Below, one piece after another: positions 34,363-41,848 of a DNA stretch of 64,000 nt. The stretch is taken from assembly GCF_900119385.1 (NCBI RefSeq), contig NZ_FPKO01000008.1:474382-538381 (forward strand), given 5' to 3'. This DNA is from Thermophilibacter mediterraneus (GTDB taxonomy: Bacteria; Actinomycetota; Coriobacteriia; Coriobacteriales; Atopobiaceae). Within the stretch, counting starts at the first letter, position 1. The number at the start of each line of letters is the position of its first letter. Both the position numbers and the translations under genes were made by a program. Under the pieces are notes generated by a model. That model made no database searches and had not been told where the DNA came from. It worked only from the letters and a program-made list of their open reading frames with translations.

Positions 34363-34555
34363 CGTTGCTCCTCTGACGGTTGGGCGGTCGCTTCTATGAC
34401 AATACCTTGTGATGGCGCGATCGGCCAAGACCCCACGAGCGAGAAACGCACTATTCACGCACGCGCGCCCGCGCGCCCCGACCCGACGCCGCGGACGGCT
34501 ACAATCGGGTGCGAGCGAGCGGGTCTGCCGGACCCAGAGAGGAGCGCGAGCGCAC

Positions 34556-36025
34556 ATGCCGAACAATCCCCTCGGACGCCTCGTGCGCCGGCGCGAGGCA
34601 ACCCCCGTCCGAGCCGCGAACCAGACGTCGAGGACCCCGCGCTACGGCGTGGTTACCAAGTCCCGGCGCCGCGCGCGGGCGGAGCGGCCCGCGCGGCAGC
34701 CGGGGTTTCTCGCCCGCGTGGTGAACGGCTGGTGGAACCGCCTCATCTCGGCGGTCTTCGGCGGGACGTTCTCCGAGCAGACGGAGCAGTACCTCGCGCA
34801 CCAGACCAAGCGCGACTACGTGTGCAACACCATCGGGCAGGCGGCGTGGGGCATGCTCTTCCCCGCGCTCACGATGGTCGCCACGTGGCTCGTGGGCGCG
34901 GAGCAGGCGGGCCTGTTCTCCATGGCCTTCACCGTGGGGACGCTGCTGCTGTTCCTGGCGAACTACGGCGTGCGCACCTACCAGGTCTCGGACCTCGACG
35001 ACATGCGCTCGTTCCTCGACTACCAGGTCAACCGCTTCATCACGTGCGCGGCGATGCTCGTGGTGGGGTGGCTGTGGTGCCAGGTGCGCGGCTACGACGC
35101 CACCATGTTCGCGATCTGCATGGGCGTGCTGGTGTTTCGCGCCGTCGACGGCCTCGCCGACGTCTACGAGGGGCGCCTCCAGCAGAAGGACAAGCTCTAC
35201 CTCGCCGGGCTCTCGCAGGCGGCGCGCTGCGTGCTGGGGCTCGTCGCCTTCTCCGTCATACTGTTCCTCACGCGGAGCCTCCCCGCGGCGAGCCTCGCCA
35301 TGGCGGCGGGCGGCGTGGCGTCGCTCGTGCTGCTCACGGTGCCGCTCGCCTACTTCGAGACCGAGCGGAGCCTGCCGGCGAGCGTCCGCGGCGTGAGGGA
35401 GCTCTTCGTCGAGTGCTTCCCGCTCTTCCTGGCGCTCTTCCTCTACAACCTCATCGACTCGGTGCCCAAGTTCGCGATGGAGGGCGCCCTCTCCTACGAC
35501 AACCAGCTCTACTACAACGCCATGTACTTCCCCGCGCACTCGATCCTCATGATGGCGGGCTTCATCTACAAGCCGCAGCTCGTGCGCCTGGCGCGCATCT
35601 GGGACGACCCCGAGAAGCACCGCCGCTTCGACCTTCTGGTCCTCGCGATGGTGGGCGTCATCGCGCTCATCACGGCGGGGATGGCGCTCGTGATGGGAAC
35701 GGTGGGCATCCCGCTCATGGGGCTCATGTACGGGCTCGACTTCGAGCAGTTCCGGGGGCTCGTCTACGTGATGGTCGCCACCGGCGGCGTCTGCGCGTGC
35801 ATCGACTTCCTCTACCAGATCGTCACGGTGCTGCGCGCCCAGGGGGAGGTCTCGCGCCTCTACCTCATCGCGTTCGCGTTCTCGGTGCCCGTCTCGCTGC
35901 TGCTGGTGAACTTCGCCGGGCTCTCCGGCGCGGTGGTGGGGGCGCTCGTCTCCATGGCGATCCTGCTCACGCTGCTGGTCATGGAGTACGCGGCCATCAG
36001 GCGGCGCATGAGCCGCGGCTACTAG
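34556..36025 (+). CDS. Polysaccharide/lipid flippase (MOP superfamily, Wzx-like)
   Basis: A 489-aa membrane protein behind GAGAGGAGCG. A basic 50-residue cytoplasmic N-terminus rich in Arg precedes about 12-14 transmembrane helices. The oligosaccharide-flippase pattern shows at KRDYVCNTIGQAAWGMLFP, LANYGVRTYQVSDLD and VYEGRLQQKDKLYLAG. It should move an undecaprenyl-linked sugar unit to the outer face. No glycosyltransferase genes are adjacent, so the glycan is unknown. Confidence 0.8.
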   Translation: MPNNPLGRLVRRREATPVRAANQTSRTPRYGVVTKSRRRARAERPARQPGFLARVVNGWWNRLISAVFGGTFSEQTEQYLAHQTKRDYVCNTIGQAAWGMLFPALTMVATWLVGAEQAGLFSMAFTVGTLLLFLANYGVRTYQVSDLDDMRSFLDYQVNRFITCAAMLVVGWLWCQVRGYDATMFAICMGVLVFRAVDGLADVYEGRLQQKDKLYLAGLSQAARCVLGLVAFSVILFLTRSLPAASLAMAAGGVASLVLLTVPLAYFETERSLPASVRGVRELFVECFPLFLALFLYNLIDSVPKFAMEGALSYDNQLYYNAMYFPAHSILMMAGFIYKPQLVRLARIWDDPEKHRRFDLLVLAMVGVIALITAGMALVMGTVGIPLMGLMYGLDFEQFRGLVYVMVATGGVCACIDFLYQIVTVLRAQGEVSRLYLIAFAFSVPVSLLLVNFAGLSGAVVGALVSMAILLTLLVMEYAAIRRRMSRGY

Positions 36026-36064
36026 CGCGTGCGGGCCCGCTGCCGCGTGCGGGTCCCGTTGCCA

Positions 36065-36357
36065 CGTGCGGGCTGCGGACGGTTTCTGGTTGGATTTCGA
36101 CCATAACCCGCACGTACCTCGGACTCGTGCGGGTTGCGGTCGGTCTGGGGCAGGATTCCGTCCAGAACCCGCACGTTCTTCAAACACGTGCGGGTTGCGG
36201 TCGGTCTGGGGCAGGATTCCGACCAGAACCTGCACGTACTTCAAACACGTGCGGGTTGCGGACGGTTTCTGGTTGGATTTCGACCAGAACCCGCACGTAC
36301 TCCGGACACGTGCGGGTTGCGGTCGGTCTGGGACCGGATTCCGTCCAGAACCCGCAC
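36065..36357. repeat. Five tandem 61-bp hairpin repeats (array 2)
   Basis: Units start at 36065, 36126, 36187, 36248 and 36309, all exactly 61 bp apart. Each has GTGCGGGTTGCGG(T/A)C ... AACCCGCAC arms. Two loop types occur: GGTTTCTGGTTGGATTTC (units 1 and 4) and GGTCTGGGGCAGGATTCC or close variants (2, 3 and 5). Two 5'-truncated fragments lie at 36027-36060. The array fills the 352-bp gap between the convergent flippase and flavin-reductase genes; there is no ORF of note. Confidence 0.85.
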
Positions 36358-36377
36358 GTACTCCGAACGCGCGCACC

Positions 36378-36965
36378 TCAGCGACGGCGACCCCTCGCCG
36401 CGCGCTTGCGCACCGAGTAGCCAAACGTCCCCAGGCGCCGACCCAGCTCGAAGTACTCGCCGTGGCTGTAGGCGGTGAGGCCCGCGCGGGCGAGGTCGAG
36501 CCTGCCGCGCTCGTCGAGCAGGGACTCCTCCACCTGCACCGCGGTCACGTCGGCGAGGAACATGTGGTGGCTCCCGAGCTCGAGCACGTCGCGCACCCGG
36601 CACTCGACGCTCACCGGCGACTGCTCGATCGCGGGCGCCAGCTCGAGGGTCGCGGCGGGCGCGGGGGTGAGGCGGCACTCCTCCCACTTGTCGTAGTCGC
36701 GCCCCGAGCGCACCCCGCACCAGTCGCAGGCGCGCTGGAGCCGCGCGGTCACGAGGTTCACGACGAACTCGCCCGACTCGCGGACGATGTGGTAGCTGTG
36801 GCGCTCCGGTCGCAGCGAGATCGAGAGCATCGGCGGGTTGGTGCACACCGTCCCGGCCCACGCCACGGTCACGATGTCCTTCTCGCCGGCCTCGTTCGCG
36901 CAGCTCACCATAACCGCCGGCAGCGGGTAGAGCATGTTGCCGCCCTGCCAGACCTGCTTTGCCAT
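36378..36965 (-). CDS. Flavin reductase-like (FMN-binding split barrel) protein
   Basis: A 195-aa protein starting MAKQVWQGGNMLYPLPAVMVSC. The family pattern of the FMN-binding split barrel shows at IVTVAWAGTVCTNPPMLSISLRPERHSYHIV and ESGEFVVNL. The C-terminus is very basic (RKRAARGRRR). It would bind FMN and may reduce it or pass electrons to a partner. It starts 11 bp after the crcB stop and is probably cotranscribed. Confidence 0.85.
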   Translation of the reverse strand: MAKQVWQGGNMLYPLPAVMVSCANEAGEKDIVTVAWAGTVCTNPPMLSISLRPERHSYHIVRESGEFVVNLVTARLQRACDWCGVRSGRDYDKWEECRLTPAPAATLELAPAIEQSPVSVECRVRDVLELGSHHMFLADVTAVQVEESLLDERGRLDLARAGLTAYSHGEYFELGRRLGTFGYSVRKRAARGRRR

Positions 36966-36976
36966 GTCCGCTCCCC

Positions 36977-37351
36977 TCACGCCGCGAGCGCCGCGCCGGC
37001 GCGCGTGCCCGCCCACACGGCCACGAGGCACGTGGCCACGTTCACCAGCACGTTCGTCGCAGCGGACGCGACCTGTCCCGCCTCGATCAGCTGGAACGTC
37101 TCGTTCGAGAAGGTCGAGAAGGTCGAGAGGCCGCCGCAGAGCCCCACCGTGAGGAGGAGGCGCACGGGCTCCGGCAGCGGCGCGACCGAGTTCGCGCCCG
37201 TCACCAGGCCGATCACCAGCCCCGCGACCACGTTTGCCACGAGGGTCCCCGCGGGCAGGCCGGGCAGCGCGGACGACAGCGCCGCCCCGATGCCCCAGCG
37301 CAGGACGCTGCCCGCAGCGCCTCCCAGGGCCACGGCGAGAAGCTCGGCCAC
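36977..37351 (-). CDS. crcB: Fluoride channel CrcB/Fluc
   Basis: A 124-aa four-helix membrane protein that exports fluoride as a dual-topology dimer. The signatures GGAAGSVLRWGIG, GTLVANVVAGLVIG and GLCGGLSTFSTFSNET are intact. The start is uncertain: GTG at 37349-37351 with GGGGGAG very close, or a GTG 13 codons upstream. Many genomes carry two crcB genes, and only one is visible here. I looked for a fluoride riboswitch upstream and found none. Confidence 0.88.
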   Translation of the reverse strand: MAELLAVALGGAAGSVLRWGIGAALSSALPGLPAGTLVANVVAGLVIGLVTGANSVAPLPEPVRLLLTVGLCGGLSTFSTFSNETFQLIEAGQVASAATNVLVNVATCLVAVWAGTRAGAALAA

Positions 37352-37471
37352 GTCTCCCCCAATCGTCGTCGTGCGATGTCCGCCAACCACTGTACCCGAT
37401 GAGGCGCGTCAGAAAGGGGGACGCCGGCGCCGCGGCACTCGCGCCGCGACACTCGCGCCGCGGCCCCGCCC

Positions 37472-39310
37472 CTAGTCGAGCTCCTTCGCGCCGGTCCAGA
37501 GCTGCCAGTACTCCCCGCGCTGGGCCAGCAGCTCCTCGTGCGTCCCGCGCTCCACGATCCTCCCGTGCTCGAGCACCATGATCGCGTCGGCGTTGCGCAC
37601 CGTGCTCAGTCGGTGCGCGATCACGAAGACCGTGCGCCCCGCCATGAGCGCGTCCATGCCGCGCTGGATGAGCGCCTCGGTGCGCGTGTCGATGCTCGAC
37701 GTCGCCTCGTCCAGGATCAGCACCGGCGGGTCGGCCACCGCGGCGCGCGCGATGGCGAGCAGCTGCCGCTGCCCCTGGGAGAGGTTCGCGCCGTCGGCCA
37801 CCACGGGCGTGTCGTACCCCCGCGGCAGGCGCCGGATGAAGCCGTCCGCGTTGGCCACGCGCGCCGCCGCGCGGACCTCCTCGTCCGTCGCGTCGAGCTT
37901 GCCGAAGCGGATGTTGTCCGCGATGCTGCCCGCGAAGAGGTGCGTGTCCTGCAGCACGATGCCGAGCGAGCGGCGCAGCGACGCCTTCTCTATGTCGCGC
38001 ACGTCGATGCCGTCGTAGGTGATCACGCCGGAGCGCGTCTCGTAGAAGCGGTTGATGAGGTTGGTGATCGTGGTCTTGCCCGCGCCGGTCGATCCGACGA
38101 AGGCGATCTTCTGGCCCGGCTTGGCGTAGAGCGTGAGGTCCTTGAGGACCGTCTGCCCCTCGTCGTAGCCAAAGTCGACGTCGTAGAAGCGCACGTCTCC
38201 CTGGAGCGGGACGTGCTCCCCGCAGATCTGCCACGCCCACCCCGCCGCGCCCGCGGCGACGCGCGCGGCCTCCACGTCGCTCGCATGCACCAGGCGCACC
38301 TCCCCCTCGTCCACCTCAGGTGCGAGCTCCATCACGGCGAAGATGCGCTCCGCGCCGGCAAGCGCCGTGAGCAGGAAGTTGCCCTGCTGCGTGAACTGGT
38401 TGATCGGCGCCACGGCCTGTCGCACAAAGACGAGGTAGCTCGCGAGCGACCCCACGTCCATCGTCCCGCCCAGGGCGAGCAGCGCGCCCGCGATGGTCAC
38501 GATGGCGTAGTTGACGTAGCCCACGCACACGGTGACGGGCACCATCGTCGAGGCGTAGGCCTGCGCGGAGGTCCCCGCCTCGCGCAGGCGCTCGTTGAGC
38601 TCGCGGAAGCGCACGAGGTTGGCCGCCTCGTGGTTGAAGACCTTCACGACCTTCTGGCCCGATATCATCTCCTCCACGTAGCCGTCGAGCCCGCCGAGCT
38701 CCGCCTGCTGGCGCGTGAAGTATCTCCGGCTGCGCCCGCCCGAGAAGCGCACATAGAGCGCGATCGCGAGGTCGCAGGCAACGGTGATGAGCGTGAGGCG
38801 CCAGTCGAGCACGAAGAGCAGCGTGAGCGTGCCCACAATCTGCACCGCCGCCTGGACGAGGTTGGCAAAGCTGTTGTTGAGCGCCTCGGAGACCGTGTCC
38901 ACGTCGTTGGTGAAGTAGCTCATCACGTCGCCGTGGCGCGCGCGGTCAAAGAAGGAGAGCGGCAGCCGCTCGATGTGCGCGAAGAGGTCGCGGCGGATGT
39001 CGAAGACCACCTTCTGCGCCGCGCGCACCATGGTCTGCGTGTAGCCCGCCGCGCTGGCCACGCCAAGGGCATAGATCAAGGCGGTCGCGGCCACGCCGCG
39101 GACGAAGGCCTCGTAGTCGCCCTCCCCCACCGCGTTCACGATGGGCTTGATCATGTACGTGCCGAGCAGGTTGGCGAGCCCGGCCACGGTCACGAGCACC
39201 GCCACCACGAGCAGCATCCAGCGGGCGTGGCTCATGTAGGCGAGCAGGCTCCGCAGCGTCGAGAGCAGGTTCTTGGGCCGCGCGGGCGCGGCAGACTGGC
39301 GCGAGGGCAT
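37472..39310 (-). CDS. ABC exporter half-transporter B (fused membrane and ATPase domains)
   Basis: A 612-aa half-transporter of the heterodimeric MDR type. Six helices lie in residues 20-330. The nucleotide-binding domain has Walker A GSTGAGKTT, signature LSQGQRQ, Walker B VLILDEATSSID and H-loop IAHRLST. Its ATPase site is canonical while its partner's differs, as is usual in such pairs. It starts directly after the stop codon of the partner gene (39311), in the marR operon. The substrate is unknown; drugs or lipids are likely. Confidence 0.9.
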   Translation of the reverse strand: MPSRQSAAPARPKNLLSTLRSLLAYMSHARWMLLVVAVLVTVAGLANLLGTYMIKPIVNAVGEGDYEAFVRGVAATALIYALGVASAAGYTQTMVRAAQKVVFDIRRDLFAHIERLPLSFFDRARHGDVMSYFTNDVDTVSEALNNSFANLVQAAVQIVGTLTLLFVLDWRLTLITVACDLAIALYVRFSGGRSRRYFTRQQAELGGLDGYVEEMISGQKVVKVFNHEAANLVRFRELNERLREAGTSAQAYASTMVPVTVCVGYVNYAIVTIAGALLALGGTMDVGSLASYLVFVRQAVAPINQFTQQGNFLLTALAGAERIFAVMELAPEVDEGEVRLVHASDVEAARVAAGAAGWAWQICGEHVPLQGDVRFYDVDFGYDEGQTVLKDLTLYAKPGQKIAFVGSTGAGKTTITNLINRFYETRSGVITYDGIDVRDIEKASLRRSLGIVLQDTHLFAGSIADNIRFGKLDATDEEVRAAARVANADGFIRRLPRGYDTPVVADGANLSQGQRQLLAIARAAVADPPVLILDEATSSIDTRTEALIQRGMDALMAGRTVFVIAHRLSTVRNADAIMVLEHGRIVERGTHEELLAQRGEYWQLWTGAKELD

Positions 39311-41050
39311 CTATGCCACCTCCCCGCTGATCCCAGAGCCAATCTGGGACTCGTATATCTCCTGGTAGATGGGGTCGCTGGCGAGAAGTTCCTCGTGGGT
39401 GCCCTGCGCGTGCACCCGCCCCTCGTCCAGCACCACGATCTTGTCGGCGTCCATGACCGAGGCCACGCGCTGCGCGATGACGATCTTCGTCACGTCGGTG
39501 AGCGTCGCGAGGTTGGCGCGGATCGCGGCGTCGGTCGCCATGTCGACGGCGCTCGTCGAGTCGTCGAAGATGAGGACGCGCGGGTGCTTGAGCAGGGTCC
39601 TCGCGATGCAGAGGCGCTGCTTCTGACCGCCCGAGACGCCCGCGCCGCCCTGGCCGAGGTCGCCGTCGAGCCCGCCGATGCGGTCCAGGAACTCGTCGGC
39701 GCACGCGAGCCGGCACGCCTCGAGCATCTGCTCGTCGGTCGCGCCCGCGTCGCCCCAGGCGAGGTTCTCGCGCACCGTGCCCGAGAAGAGCACGTTCTTC
39801 TGCAGGACCACCCCCACGGCGTCGCGCAGGGCGGCGAGGTCGTAGTCGCGCACGTCGTGCCCGCCCACGGAGACGCTGCCCGAGCTCGCGTCGTACAGTC
39901 GCGCCACGAGCTGCACGAGCGTGGTCTTGCCCGAGCCCGTCCCGCCGAGCACCCCCACCGTCGAGCCCGGCTCGAGGCGCAGGCACACGTCCTCCAGCAC
40001 GTTCCTCTCCGCGTCCTGCGCGTACTTGAAGCTCACGTGGTCGAAGACCACCGAGCCGTCCGGGACCTCGCGCACCGCCCCCTCGGGCGAGAGGATCGTG
40101 GGACGCTCGTCGAGGACCTCGCTCACGCGCTCCACGCTCGTGACGGCGCGGGCGAGCAGCAGGAAGACGTTGGAGATCATCATGAGCGAGTTCACGATCT
40201 GCAGCACGTAGCTCATGAAGCCGGTGAAGGTGCCCACGGTGAGCGACCCCGCCATGATCATCTGCCCGCCGAACCAGAGGATCCCCACGCAGGTGACGTA
40301 CATCGTCGCCTGGAAGATCGGCACGTTGAGCACGGCGGTGCGGAAGGTGCGCGCCCCCGTGGAGGCGAGCAGGCCGTTGACGCGCGCGAAGCGGTCGGCG
40401 ACGTGCCCCTCGCGAACGTACGCCTTGATCACGCGGATGGCGGCGAGGTCCTCCTGGAGCGCGTCGTTGAGCTGGTCCATCACGCCCTGGAGGACGCGGT
40501 AGAGCGGGCCGACGCGCCTCACCACGGAGAACGTGGCGACGGCGAGCACCGGCAGGACCACGAAGAAGACCACCGCGAGCTCGGCGGACATGAAGGCGGC
40601 GCAGACGAGGCCCATCACCAGGATGACGGGTCCGCGCACGAGGGGTCGCGTGCCCGAGACGAGCGCGTTCTGGATCACGGTGACGTCGGTGGTGAGGCGC
40701 GTGACGAGCGAGGAGCTCTCGAAGTCGTCGAGGTTCGCGAACGAGAACCCCTGCAGGTGCGCGTACTCGGCGTCGCGCAGGTTGGCGCCGAGCCCCATGG
40801 CGGCGCGGGCCGAGAAGCGCGCGTAGAGAAGCCCGAGCCCCAGCGAGACGAGCGCGCACGCGAGCATCAGGGCGCCGCCGGTGACCACCGTCTCCAGGCT
40901 CGACGCCATGATGCCCTCGTCGACGACCCATGCCATGAGCACCGGAATCACGATCTCGAGCGAGGTCTCCAGGGCCACGCAGGCCACGGCGAGCAAAAAG
41001 TCGCGGCGGTAGCCGCCCAGGTGGCGGGCGATGAGGCGCACGCCGTCCAT
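39311..41050 (-). CDS. ABC exporter half-transporter A (degenerate ATPase site)
   Basis: A 579-aa half-transporter. The membrane part covers about 15-300. Walker A is GGTGSGKTT, the signature VSGGQKQR is intact, but Walker B is VLIFDDSTSAVD with Asp in place of the catalytic Glu, and the H-loop is IAQRVAS with Gln for His. This is the usual non-catalytic half of a heterodimer. Its ATG overlaps the stop of the marR gene (TGATG), so translation is coupled. Confidence 0.9.
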   Translation of the reverse strand: MDGVRLIARHLGGYRRDFLLAVACVALETSLEIVIPVLMAWVVDEGIMASSLETVVTGGALMLACALVSLGLGLLYARFSARAAMGLGANLRDAEYAHLQGFSFANLDDFESSSLVTRLTTDVTVIQNALVSGTRPLVRGPVILVMGLVCAAFMSAELAVVFFVVLPVLAVATFSVVRRVGPLYRVLQGVMDQLNDALQEDLAAIRVIKAYVREGHVADRFARVNGLLASTGARTFRTAVLNVPIFQATMYVTCVGILWFGGQMIMAGSLTVGTFTGFMSYVLQIVNSLMMISNVFLLLARAVTSVERVSEVLDERPTILSPEGAVREVPDGSVVFDHVSFKYAQDAERNVLEDVCLRLEPGSTVGVLGGTGSGKTTLVQLVARLYDASSGSVSVGGHDVRDYDLAALRDAVGVVLQKNVLFSGTVRENLAWGDAGATDEQMLEACRLACADEFLDRIGGLDGDLGQGGAGVSGGQKQRLCIARTLLKHPRVLIFDDSTSAVDMATDAAIRANLATLTDVTKIVIAQRVASVMDADKIVVLDEGRVHAQGTHEELLASDPIYQEIYESQIGSGISGEVA

Positions 41051-41532
41051 CAGCGCTCGCCCCCCTCCGCGCGCTCGCGCGCCGCGGCGGAGCGCAGGTT
41101 CGCGCGGGCTCGCTCGAGATAGCCCATGAAGGCCTCGCGCTCCTCGGGCGCAAAGCCGGCGAGCATGGCCTCCCGCTCCTCGTCGCACACGAGCTCCCAC
41201 GCCCGCGCAGTCTCCAAGCCGCGCCCCGTGACGGTCACGGACTTGGAGCGCCTGTCGCGACCCGGCGCGCAGGCCACGAGGCCGGCGCGCTCGAGCGCGT
41301 CGAGCGACCGGGAGACCGCCGCCGGGTCGAGCTCGAAGAAGTCGGCTATCTCGCGCTGCGACACGGGCCCGTGCGCCGCCACGAACACGAGGATCTTGGG
41401 CTGGCCCTGGCCGATGCCCAGCTCCGCCGCGCGCGGGCGGAGGTAGCCGCACTGCGCGGCGTAGGCGCGCATGAGGCGCATGTGCGGGTCGCTCAGCGCG
41501 CGGCCGACGGCGCCCTCGTCCTTCTCTGTCAT
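41050..41532 (-). CDS. MarR family transcriptional regulator
   Basis: A 160-aa winged-helix repressor. The MarR core is visible at GQGQPKILVFVAAHGPVSQREIADFFELDPAAVSRSLDALERAGLV with the wing APGRDRRSKSVTVTGRG. It is the first gene of an operon with an ABC exporter pair, which it probably represses until a ligand binds. A TTGATGCATCAA palindrome overlaps its ribosome-binding site and fits autoregulation. Start MTEKDEG has AAGGAG upstream. Confidence 0.9.
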   Translation of the reverse strand: MTEKDEGAVGRALSDPHMRLMRAYAAQCGYLRPRAAELGIGQGQPKILVFVAAHGPVSQREIADFFELDPAAVSRSLDALERAGLVACAPGRDRRSKSVTVTGRGLETARAWELVCDEEREAMLAGFAPEEREAFMGYLERARANLRSAAARERAEGGER

Positions 41533-41541
41533 GAAAACTCC

Positions 41542-41595
41542 TTGATGCATCAACTGTTGTCAGGGCAAGAATACACCGAGCCGTTGACGTGTCAA
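41542..41595 (-). promoter_or_regulatory. Promoter and MarR-type operator of the exporter operon
   Basis: On the minus strand: -35 TTGACA (41590-41595), 16-bp spacer, -10 TATTCT (41568-41573). The perfect palindrome TTGATGCATCAA (41542-41553) lies downstream and abuts AAGGAG. The -35 box sits within a second imperfect dyad TTGACACGTCAA (41584-41595). Both are good MarR operator candidates. Confidence 0.6.
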
Positions 41596-41651
41596 GCGGT
41601 ACGCGCCAAGAGCGGACCCGCCCCGCCGCCGCAGCCCTCCCTGCACAACCC

Positions 41652-41762
41652 GTAGGAGCAAAACGACACTTTGAACCAAAAAAGTGTCGCCAAGCTCCTA
41701 CAGACCCGCAACGTAGGAGCAAAACGACACTTTGGCCCGAAAATGTGTCGCCAAGCTCCTAC
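41652..41762. repeat. Two GTAGGAGC hairpins with 61-bp period
   Basis: Units 41652-41701 and 41713-41762. Each is a 50-bp palindrome: GTAGGAGC ... GCTCCTAC outer arms and CGACACTTT ... GTGTCG inner arms. The unit-to-unit distance is 61 bp, as in the unrelated GTGCGGG arrays. They lie between the exporter promoter and the aspS terminator. Confidence 0.75.
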
Positions 41763-41771
41763 GTTAGGGCG

Positions 41772-41842
41772 CGGCGAGAAGAACGGACCCGCCCCCGCGA
41801 CGGTGCGGGGACGGGCCCGGACATGGACGTTCTTCTCGCCGG
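41772..41842 (-). terminator. Terminator-like stem of aspS, bracketed by the CGGCGAGAAGAACG motif
   Basis: CGGCGAGAAGAACG (41772-41785) is the exact reverse complement of CGTTCTTCTCGCCG (41828-41841). A GC-rich stem (GGACCCGCCCC ... GGGGACGGGCCC) lies between. It is 7 bp after the aspS stop. On the minus strand the U-rich arm TTCTT comes last. Confidence 0.6.
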
Positions 41843-41848
41843 CGCGCG

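Noticed and set aside
36065-36357. CRISPR-like array
   Set aside because: The repeats are regular, but whole 61-bp units repeat including the would-be spacers, each unit is a hairpin, and there are no cas genes.
31543-36420. Plus-strand frame of more than 1600 codons over ppc and the flippase gene
   Set aside because: It results from the lack of AT-rich stops in high-GC DNA; it overlaps two clear genes in other frames.
37352-37471. Fluoride riboswitch upstream of crcB
   Set aside because: I could not find the conserved pseudoknot pattern (GGNGAUGG ... CUGAUGACUCCU).
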